A stretch of 14,346 nt of DNA from Alphaproteobacteria bacterium (lineage in GTDB: Bacteria; Pseudomonadota; Alphaproteobacteria; Rhodobacterales; Rhodobacteraceae). Shown here piece after piece: positions 7,616-13,461 of the stretch (within the stretch, counting starts at the first letter, position 1; every line of letters begins with the position of its first letter). The stretch lies in the NCBI GenBank assembly GCA_024277955.1, contig JAJRUE010000216.1:1-14346 (forward strand), in the 5' to 3' direction. The notes beneath the pieces are model-generated. The model made no database searches. It was not told the DNA's origin and saw nothing but the letters and a program-made list of their open reading frames with translations. The position numbers and the translations under genes were made by a program.

Positions 7616-8641
7616 TTACTTGTAGGCGGCCATTTCGGCCTTGATCATGTCATAGGCGGCCTGTGCATCGACGCCGGTCGCGGCAATCTCGGCCAGCACC
7701 TTTTCGATGATCCCCTTCGAGATTTCGGCGAATTTCGCCTGATCTTCGGCCGAAGCCACATGGATCGCGTTGGTCGGATCCGCCAGCGTCGCTTCGCGAC
7801 CGATGGCGTCGATCTCGTCCCAGATCTTGCCGATCTCGCGCGACAGCGGTTCGCCGAACACCTTGTCTTCCAGCGCCTTTTGCATGTCTGCCGGCAGTTC
7901 GTTGAAGGTGTCTTCGTTCATGATGAAGGCGAAAGACCCGCGATACAGCCCGCCCGGCATTTCAAAGACGTTCTGCGCAACTTCGGTCAGCTTGAAGCCC
8001 TTGCGCGATTCGAACGGCATGACAACGCCATCTGCCGCCTTCGAGGCCAGCGTTTCATAGACCTTGGGGGCGGGCACCTGGATGCCGGTCGCGCCCAGCG
8101 CCGCGCCGACATCGCCGCCAACACCGCCCGGAATGCGGATCTTCATGCCGGCGATCTGGTCGAGCGAGGTGACTTCCTTCGCCGAATGCAGCTGCGCCGG
8201 CCCGTGGGTAAAGAGCGCGATGACCTTGACGCCGCGCGCCTCTTTCGCCTGTTTCAGATACTTGTCATAGGCCCGCCAATAGGCGACCGAGGCCGCTTCC
8301 GCGCTGCCTTCGTAGCCCGGCAGTTCGATCAGCTTGGTGGTGACAAACCGCCCCGGCTGGTAGCCGTGGAAGATGATCGAGGCATCGGCCGCCCCGTCCT
8401 GAATCAGGTCCATCTGCGCCGGCGGCGGGGCAATGCCCAGCTTGAGCTCGGTGGTGACGCGCCCGCCGGTGGCCGCTTCGACCATCTCGGTGAACTTGGG
8501 CCACATCTTGGCGTTGATCCCGTGGGTCGGCGGCGCCCAGCTGGAAATGGTCAGCGTGTATTCCTGTGCACTTGCCGCCGCGCCCGCCAGCGCAAATGCC
8601 GCGCCCGCCAGAAGTGTCGTCAGTTTCGTGAATTTGGCCAT
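7616..8641 (-). CDS. dctP: TRAP transporter periplasmic solute-binding protein, DctP type
   Basis: A 341-residue secreted binding protein that captures a carboxylate in the periplasm and delivers it to DctQM. Residues 1-25 are a Sec signal peptide: KFTK, then a hydrophobic alanine/leucine stretch ending ASA before QEYTL. The mature protein begins with a beta-strand typical of the family (TLTISSWAPP). The conserved carboxylate-binding arginine is Arg169 in GMKIRIPGG. Later family blocks are ADGVVMPFESRKGFKL and the C-terminal helix region. The ATG is preceded by an excellent ribosome site, GGGAGG, at about six bases. Fourth-line context (P450 and paaZ downstream, paaK nearby) suggests phenylacetate or a related aryl acid rather than a C4-dicarboxylate as ligand. 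That is inference. Confidence 0.95.
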   Translation of the reverse strand: MAKFTKLTTLLAGAAFALAGAAASAQEYTLTISSWAPPTHGINAKMWPKFTEMVEAATGGRVTTELKLGIAPPPAQMDLIQDGAADASIIFHGYQPGRFVTTKLIELPGYEGSAEAASVAYWRAYDKYLKQAKEARGVKVIALFTHGPAQLHSAKEVTSLDQIAGMKIRIPGGVGGDVGAALGATGIQVPAPKVYETLASKAADGVVMPFESRKGFKLTEVAQNVFEMPGGLYRGSFAFIMNEDTFNELPADMQKALEDKVFGEPLSREIGKIWDEIDAIGREATLADPTNAIHVASAEDQAKFAEISKGIIEKVLAEIAATGVDAQAAYDMIKAEMAAYK

Positions 8642-8670
8642 GTCGTCCTCCCTGAAAGTTGGCCTTTCGC

Positions 8671-8690
8671 GGCCCGTCCCGGACGGGTCC
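8671..8690 (-). terminator. short GC hairpin between the hydratase/dehydrogenase gene and dctP
   Basis: An inverted repeat of the form GGnCCCGTCC/GGACGGGnCC lies right after the stop codon at 8693 and before the dctP ribosome site. It has almost no loop and no U-run. It could be a weak terminator or an mRNA-processing point. Read-through into dctP remains possible. Confidence 0.3.
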
Positions 8691-8692
8691 GC

Positions 8693-10762
8693 TCAAGTCA
8701 GTCGTTTCGATAAAGTCCACGTGTTCGCGGATTGCAGGATAACAGACTTCATTGCAGGTGCAATGATATCCCAACCCCGTTGTTCGGAATGATGCATCGG
8801 CCCGCCCCGCCAACGCGGGAATCCGTAGCCGTGGATCTGCACCATATCCACCGCGGCGTCGTTTTCGGCGATGCCCTGTTCGACGATCAGCGCGCCTTCG
8901 TTGACCAGCACCGCAAACAGCCGATCGGTGATCTCGGATTCGGAAAACGCCTGCCGTCGGATGCCGTTTTCCCTGGAATAGTCAATGATCATTGCCTCAA
9001 CCTCGGGGTCGCGGATGGGTTTGCGCGACCCATCTTCGTAGCGATACCACCCCTTGCCGCTGCGCTGCCCGAACCGTTCCATTTCGCACAGGCGATCGGC
9101 GATGGCGACGTAGCGTTCGGCCGGATCGCGGGTTGCGGCCTGGCGTTTCCGGTTGGCCCAGGCGATCTGCAGGCCGGTCAGGTCTTGCAGTTCATAGGGG
9201 CCCATCGGCATGCCGAATGCACGCATCGCCGCGTCAACCTGATGCGGCAGCGCCCCGTCGGCCAGCATGAAATCCGCCTGCCGCCGGTAGGCCGCCAGCA
9301 TGCGGTTGCCGATGAACCCGTCGCAGATGCCCGACAGCACCCCGACCTTGCGCAACCGCCGCGCCAAGGCAAAGCCGGTCGCCAGGGTTTGCGCGCTGGT
9401 CGCCGGGGTGCGCACGATTTCCAGCAGCCGCATCACATGGGCGGGGCTGAAAAAATGCAGCCCGATGCAGCGCGCGGGGGTGGCGATGCCTTCAAAGATC
9501 CGCACCGGGTCGAGATACGAGGTGTTGGTCGCGAGAATCGCGTCTTTGGGCAGGACCGCGGCGAGGCGCGCGAACACGCTGCGCTTGGCCTCAAGGTCTT
9601 CGAACACGGCTTCGATGGCCAGATCGCAGCCCCGCGTGGCGTAATAGTCGCTGGTGGCGGTAAAGACCGCACCATAGCCGTCGCGCGTCGCCTGCGAAAT
9701 CTTGCCCCGGGCCAGCGCCCCGTCCAGTATCTTGTCCACCCGACCGCGCCCGTCGGCTGCGGCGGCTTCGCTGGCTTCCAGCATGGTCACCTTGATCCCG
9801 GCCAGCAGGCAGGCCGCCGCGATCCCGGCCCCCATGAGCCCGCCCCCGACAACCGCGACATGCGAAACCTCGCGCGGGGCTGCACCATCCACCGCCTTGG
9901 GGCGCGCCACCGCGCGTTCGGCAAAAAATGCGTGGCGCAAGGCCTTGCTTTCGGCGGACTGCCGCAGCTCCAGGTGCAGCGCCCGTTCCCTGGGCTGGCC
10001 TTCGGCAAATGGAAGGGCCGACCATTGCAAGGCCCGCAGATTGTGCAGCGGCGCCTGTGCACCCTTCGCGCGCCTTTCCAGATCGGCGCGCGCGGCTTCG
10101 ACAAAATCAGTGTCTATTTCCGGCGATTTTCGCCTGCTTAGCGCCTCGGGGCGCGCCGGCAAAGCGGCGATGAATTCGGCCACCCCCGCCGCCAGGTCGC
10201 CCTCGATCACCCGGTCCAACCCGCCAAGCGCGGCCAGGTCCGCGGCGCCAATCATCTTGCCGCGGCAGGCAATATCGACCGCGGCCTCAAACCCGACCAG
10301 CCGGGGCAGGCGCTGCGATCCGCCGGCGCCGGGGATCAACCCGACATTGACCTCGGGCAGCCCAAAACGCGTGCCCGCCAGCGCCACCCGCCAGGCGCAA
10401 GCCATCGCCAGTTCAAACCCGCCACCCAGCACGTTTCCGTGCATCGCCGCCACGAACGGCGTTTCGCTGTCCTCGATCGCCTGATATACGTCGGGCAGGT
10501 GCGGTTCTTCCGGTGGGCGGTCGAACTCGGCCATGTCACCGCCGGCGACAAAGGTTTTCCCGGCGCAGGTAATCACCGCGACCCGGGCGGATTGCGCCCG
10601 CTCGACCGCTTGCATCAGCCCGGCGCGCACTGCGGTCGAGGTGGCGTTGACCGGCGGGTTGTCGATGGTGATCCATGCAACATCGCCGTCAAACCGAAGG
10701 TTGACTGGGCCGAAACTGTCCATCTGGTCGCGCAATTCCCCGGCGATGAATTCCGATTCCAT
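8693..10762 (-). CDS. fused enoyl-CoA hydratase / 3-hydroxyacyl-CoA dehydrogenase (FadB/FadJ-like)
   Basis: A 689-residue two-domain beta-oxidation enzyme. Residues about 18-200 are a crotonase domain, with oxyanion-hole segments AGKTFVAGGD and GNVLGGGFE, candidate catalytic Glu117 and Glu137, and LGxxPGAGGSQRLPR. Residues about 300-480 are the NAD-binding dehydrogenase domain, with GGGLMGAG at 306-313, the His436/Glu448 pair twelve apart, and DGFIGNRM. C-terminal dehydrogenase repeats follow to GYGFPRWRGGPM. In this locus it can supply 2,3-dehydroadipyl-CoA hydration and 3-hydroxyadipyl-CoA oxidation, the PaaF and PaaH steps; neither gene is separately visible. The last 33 residues are unlike the usual family end and appear about 15 residues short. 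The ATG at 10762 lacks a ribosome site and overlaps a -10-like box; an ATG at 10723 (676 residues) may be the real start. Confidence 0.92.
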   Translation of the reverse strand: MESEFIAGELRDQMDSFGPVNLRFDGDVAWITIDNPPVNATSTAVRAGLMQAVERAQSARVAVITCAGKTFVAGGDMAEFDRPPEEPHLPDVYQAIEDSETPFVAAMHGNVLGGGFELAMACAWRVALAGTRFGLPEVNVGLIPGAGGSQRLPRLVGFEAAVDIACRGKMIGAADLAALGGLDRVIEGDLAAGVAEFIAALPARPEALSRRKSPEIDTDFVEAARADLERRAKGAQAPLHNLRALQWSALPFAEGQPRERALHLELRQSAESKALRHAFFAERAVARPKAVDGAAPREVSHVAVVGGGLMGAGIAAACLLAGIKVTMLEASEAAAADGRGRVDKILDGALARGKISQATRDGYGAVFTATSDYYATRGCDLAIEAVFEDLEAKRSVFARLAAVLPKDAILATNTSYLDPVRIFEGIATPARCIGLHFFSPAHVMRLLEIVRTPATSAQTLATGFALARRLRKVGVLSGICDGFIGNRMLAAYRRQADFMLADGALPHQVDAAMRAFGMPMGPYELQDLTGLQIAWANRKRQAATRDPAERYVAIADRLCEMERFGQRSGKGWYRYEDGSRKPIRDPEVEAMIIDYSRENGIRRQAFSESEITDRLFAVLVNEGALIVEQGIAENDAAVDMVQIHGYGFPRWRGGPMHHSEQRGWDIIAPAMKSVILQSANTWTLSKRLT
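8731..8764 (-). promoter_or_regulatory. possible dctP promoter with repeated ATTGCAGG and palindrome
   Basis: The palindrome ATTGCAGGTGCAAT (8751-8764, six-base arms) and a second ATTGCAGG at 8731-8738 are exactly 20 bases apart. On the minus strand they overlap a promoter-like pair: TTGCAC (complement 8758-8763), 16-base spacer, TATCCT (complement 8736-8741). The element lies about 95 bases before the dctP start, inside the 3' end of the upstream coding region. This may be an internal promoter under control of a dimeric regulator. The box matches are only moderate. Confidence 0.4.
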
Positions 10763-10794
10763 TTATTGACCAACCGGACGGTTTATGCAAGAGT
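10762..10794. promoter_or_regulatory. divergent overlapping promoter pair (hydratase/dehydrogenase operon and paaI-paaK operon)
   Basis: Minus strand: TTGCAT (complement 10785-10790), 17-base spacer, AATAAA (complement 10762-10767). Plus strand: TTGACC (10766-10771), 17-base spacer, AAGAGT (10789-10794). The two elements interleave in the only non-coding gap between the divergent operons, and this is the most AT-rich stretch locally. If the minus-strand boxes are right, the transcript starts downstream of the ATG at 10762, favouring translation from 10723. The plus-strand -10 box is a poor consensus match. Confidence 0.45.
10772..10783. promoter_or_regulatory. candidate PaaR/PaaX operator palindrome
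   Basis: AACCGGACGGTT has five-base arms AACCG and CGGTT around GA. It lies within the spacer of both divergent promoter-like elements, so a bound dimer would block both directions. The TetR-family gene in the plus-strand operon is the likeliest ligand-responsive binder, with PaaX as the alternative. I did not find a second clear copy of this palindrome in the other non-coding gaps of the window. Confidence 0.5.
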
Positions 10795-10858
10795 GTGCCG
10801 CGAATTCATCCCGAGGCAACGCCGGTTCCGGCGACTTTCGGCAAGGAAAACAGGACCG

Positions 10859-11284
10859 ATGACACCCAGGGAACGCGCAAGGAAAGCCGCCGATGCCATG
10901 TGGGAAGGCGACCGGGCCTCGCGGTGGTTCGGCGCCCGGATTGTCGAGGTGGACGAAGGCCGCGCCGTGCTTTGCCTGACGGTCGCCGAACATCACACCA
11001 ACGGCCACGGCATCTGCCACGGCGGGGTCACCTATTCGCTGGCAGACAGCGCCTTTGCCTTTGCCTGCAACAGCCGCAACCAGGCCACCGTCGCCCAGTT
11101 CAACACCATCGCCTATATCGCGCCCGCCAAGGCCGGGGATCGCCTGACCGCAGAGGCGAAAGAAGTCTCTGTTATAGGGAAAAACGGGGTTTACGACGTA
11201 ACCGTCACCAACCAGGACGGCACCCGGATCGCCGAATTCCGCGGCCATTCGCGCGCCATTCGTGGCCAGTTGTTCAAGGAATGA
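10859..11284 (+). CDS. paaI: PaaI-type acyl-CoA thioesterase (hydroxyphenylacetyl-CoA thioesterase)
   Basis: A 141-residue single hot-dog-fold thioesterase; E. coli PaaI is 140. It hydrolyses aryl-acetyl-CoA thioesters and frees CoA trapped in dead-end intermediates of the phenylacetate route. The motif GHGICHGGVTYSLADSAFAFA at residues 49-69 holds the HGG turn (54-56) and the catalytic aspartate at 63, matching E. coli Asp61 in context. FNTIAYIAPAKAGDRL follows, as in the family. ATG at 10859 was chosen because AGGA lies just upstream and the conserved region begins soon after. The frame is open far upstream only through overlap with the divergent gene. It is the first gene of a plus-strand operon with paaK 96 bases downstream. 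Confidence 0.94.
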   Translation: MTPRERARKAADAMWEGDRASRWFGARIVEVDEGRAVLCLTVAEHHTNGHGICHGGVTYSLADSAFAFACNSRNQATVAQFNTIAYIAPAKAGDRLTAEAKEVSVIGKNGVYDVTVTNQDGTRIAEFRGHSRAIRGQLFKE

Positions 11285-11380
11285 GCTTTCGGACCAGCCC
11301 CCCACCGGGCGCCGCGCCGCCCGCGACCAGAGCGACGACACAGCAAGAGACACGCCAGGACACACCCCACGGAGACGACG

Positions 11381-12691
11381 ATGAAAGACCTGACCCCGAA
11401 ACCTTCCGAGCTGGACGCGATCGAGATCGCCTCGATAGACGAGATCCGTTCGCTTCAACTCGTCCGGCTGAAATGGTCGCTTCGCCATGCCTATGAAAAC
11501 GTACCGATGTATCGCCAGCGGTTCGATGAAAAGGGCGTGCACCCGGATGATCTGCAAGACCTGTCGGATCTGTCAAAATTTCCGTTCACCGTGAAAACCG
11601 ACCTGCGCGACAACTACCCGTTCGGTCTGTTCGCCGTGCCGCGCGACCGCATCTTGCGCGTCCACGCCTCTTCCGGGACCACCGGCAAGCCCACAGTTGT
11701 CGGCTATACCAGGGCGGACCTGGACAACTGGGCCGATCTGGTGGCCCGTTCGATGCGCGCCAGCGGCACCCGGCCCGGCGATATCGTGCATGTGGCCTAT
11801 GGCTACGGTCTGTTCACCGGCGGGCTTGGGGCGCATTACGGAGCTGAAAGGCTGGGCTGCACGGTGGTGCCGATCTCGGGCGGGATGACGCCGCGCCAGG
11901 TGACCCTGATCGAAGATTTCAAGCCCTCGACGATCATGGTGACGCCGTCCTACATGCTGAATATCCTCGAAGAATACCACAAACGCGGGCTGGACCCGCG
12001 CGAATCATCGCTGGAGGTAGGCATTTTCGGGGCCGAACCCTGGACCAACGCCATGCGCCAGGAGGTCGAGCAGGCCTTCGACATGCACGCGGTCGACATC
12101 TACGGTCTGTCGGAAATCATGGGGCCGGGCGTTGCCAACGAATGCGTCGAGACCAAAGACGGGCTGCATATCTGGGAAGATCACTTTTTCCCCGAGGTAA
12201 TCGACCCTGAAACGGGCGAAAACCTGCCTGACGGAGAGATCGGAGAACTGGTCTTTACCACGCTGACCAAGGAAGGCCTGCCGATGATCCGCTATCGCAC
12301 CCGCGATCTGACGCGGCTTCTGCCGGGCACGGCGCGCTCCATGCGGCGGATGGAAAAAATCACCGGGCGCAGCGACGACATGATCATCCTGCGCGGCGTC
12401 AACGTGTTCCCCACCCAGATAGAAGAACTCTTGCTGTCCACCGACGGGCTGGCGCCCTATTTCCAGATCGAGCTGCACAAGAAGGGGCGCATGGACGCCA
12501 TGCGTGTCATGGTCGAGGCCCTGCCCGCCCAGGCAGACGAAGCCGCCAAGGAACGCGCGATGCGGGTGCTGGCCAAGAAGATCAAGGACACCGCCGGCAT
12601 CAGCGTCGAGGTGGCGGTGGGCGCACCCGCCACCGTGCCGCGGTCGCAAGGCAAGGCCGTGCGCGTCATCGACAACCGCTCCGAGGGCTGA
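11381..12691 (+). CDS. paaK: phenylacetate-CoA ligase
   Basis: PaaK, 436 residues (E. coli 437), is an AMP-forming ligase that converts phenylacetate, ATP and CoA to phenylacetyl-CoA, the committed first step of the pathway. The nucleotide-binding loop SSGTTGKPT is at residues 97-105, followed by YGLSE at 241-245, RTRDL at 306-310, the hinge region GRSDDMIILRGVNVFP at 329-344, and the C-terminal domain with SQGKAVRV, whose Lys425 is the likely adenylation lysine. PaaK-specific blocks such as VHASSGTTGKPTVVGYT and AYGYGLFTGGLGAHYG separate it from other acyl-CoA ligases. CGGAG lies six bases before the ATG. It is followed after two bases by the TetR gene, so the two are co-transcribed. Confidence 0.97.
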   Translation: MKDLTPKPSELDAIEIASIDEIRSLQLVRLKWSLRHAYENVPMYRQRFDEKGVHPDDLQDLSDLSKFPFTVKTDLRDNYPFGLFAVPRDRILRVHASSGTTGKPTVVGYTRADLDNWADLVARSMRASGTRPGDIVHVAYGYGLFTGGLGAHYGAERLGCTVVPISGGMTPRQVTLIEDFKPSTIMVTPSYMLNILEEYHKRGLDPRESSLEVGIFGAEPWTNAMRQEVEQAFDMHAVDIYGLSEIMGPGVANECVETKDGLHIWEDHFFPEVIDPETGENLPDGEIGELVFTTLTKEGLPMIRYRTRDLTRLLPGTARSMRRMEKITGRSDDMIILRGVNVFPTQIEELLLSTDGLAPYFQIELHKKGRMDAMRVMVEALPAQADEAAKERAMRVLAKKIKDTAGISVEVAVGAPATVPRSQGKAVRVIDNRSEG

Positions 12692-12693
12692 TC

Positions 12694-13290
12694 ATGGCAC
12701 GCACAATCGCCAAGGATCACGATGAGAAGCGCAAGCAGATCCTGAAAACTGCGGCCCGTGTCTTTGCCATAGATGGCGTTGATCGCGCATCGATGAGCCA
12801 GGTCGCCGAGGCATGCGGCATCTCGAAAGCGAACATCTATCATTACTACGGCAGCAAGAACGCGCTCTTGTTCGACATTCTCGATACCTACCTGCGTGAC
12901 CTGAAGGACCGGGTCTGCGCCGTCTCCGCCGAGGGCCGCAGCCCGGAAGAACACTTCCGCGCGACGCTATGCGAGATCCTGCTGGCCTATGAAGGCGCAG
13001 ACGACGAACACCGGGTTCAGGCCAGCGGTCTGGGCGCTCTGCCAGTAGAACAACAGGCGGTGCTGCGCGACTACCAGCGCGACCTTGTGCGCCACATGGC
13101 GGATATCCTGCGAAAACTCGCGCCTCAAACCCTGGGGCGGAATGCCACGAAATTGCGGTCCGTGACCATGTCGGTTTTCGGGATGCTGAACTGGTTTTAC
13201 ATGTGGAACAGCCGCGCCGGCACCGAGGAACGCAAAGACTACGCGGCGCTCGTGGCCGATCTCACGCTAAAGGGCCTGACCGGGGTCTGA
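12694..13290 (+). CDS. TetR-family transcriptional regulator, probably PaaR
   Basis: A 198-residue TetR/AcrR-family protein. Residues about 12-60 form the N-terminal DNA-binding domain, with AARVFAIDGVDRASMSQVAEACGISK and the closing NIYHYYGSKNALL signature. A helical ligand-binding domain follows (LWFYMW-like aromatic segment FGMLNWFYMWNSRAG near 162-176). It starts two bases after paaK, with GAGGG from the paaK end as ribosome site, so it is made together with the enzyme that creates the usual inducer, phenylacetyl-CoA. TetR-type PaaR regulators control phenylacetate operons in several proteobacteria, and position here strongly suggests that role. The palindrome at 10772-10783 is the obvious candidate target. 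Family certain; PaaR identity inferred. Confidence 0.9.
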   Translation: MARTIAKDHDEKRKQILKTAARVFAIDGVDRASMSQVAEACGISKANIYHYYGSKNALLFDILDTYLRDLKDRVCAVSAEGRSPEEHFRATLCEILLAYEGADDEHRVQASGLGALPVEQQAVLRDYQRDLVRHMADILRKLAPQTLGRNATKLRSVTMSVFGMLNWFYMWNSRAGTEERKDYAALVADLTLKGLTGV

Positions 13291-13323
13291 AGAGGTATTG
13301 CGCCCGCTTCGCGGTCGCGATGC

Positions 13324-13395
13324 CTCCGGCGGGGATATTTTCGGACAGAAGAAGCGTGTGGAATTCTTCTGTCCGAAAATATCCCCCGAGCGGAG
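13324..13395. terminator. large perfect inverted repeat between convergent genes (bidirectional terminator)
   Basis: Perfect 23-base arms at 13331-13353 and 13364-13386 enclose a ten-base loop; an outer CTCCG (13324-13328) / CGGAG (13391-13395) pair extends the stem. The core reads GATATTTTCGGACAGAAG. It lies 34 bases after the TetR gene stop and between convergent genes, so it can end both transcripts. I recall similar GATATTTTC...AGAAGAAG hairpins at gene ends in Rhodobacterales genomes; the copy number here cannot be judged from one window. Confidence 0.75.
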
Positions 13396-13424
13396 CGGAC
13401 TGTCACCGCGCCAGCGGGGACAAG

Positions 13425-13446
13425 AAAAAACCGGCGCCGAAGGCGC
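13425..13446 (-). terminator. intrinsic terminator of paaE
   Basis: Read on the minus strand, GCGCC-TTC-GGCGC (complement 13434-13446) is followed, after CGG, by six Ts (complement 13425-13430). A tight GC stem with a U-run 15 bases beyond the paaE stop codon is the classic Rho-independent form, and the only hairpin in the window with such a U-run. Confidence 0.7.
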
Positions 13447-13461
13447 GCCGCTTCGCAGTTT

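Noticed and set aside
7400..8713. Plus-strand open frame opposite dctP
   Set aside because: Antisense shadow; composition is Arg/His/Gly-rich and dctP with signal peptide is clearly the real gene.
8715..8726. CACGTG core as a regulatory site
   Set aside because: A six-base palindrome is expected by chance at this scale and no bacterial regulator here is known to use it.
8732..10141. Long plus-strand open frame opposite the hydratase/dehydrogenase gene
   Set aside because: Low-complexity antisense shadow with no family resemblance and no ribosome site; the minus-strand protein has clear catalytic motifs.
10439..10858. Upstream extension of paaI into the divergent gene
   Set aside because: It overlaps the start of the hydratase/dehydrogenase gene by over 300 bases and is unlike any thioesterase N-terminus.
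11285..11380. Internal promoter or small gene in the paaI-paaK gap
   Set aside because: The 96-base gap is GC-rich, with no convincing -35/-10 pair, hairpin or start codon with ribosome site apart from that of paaK.
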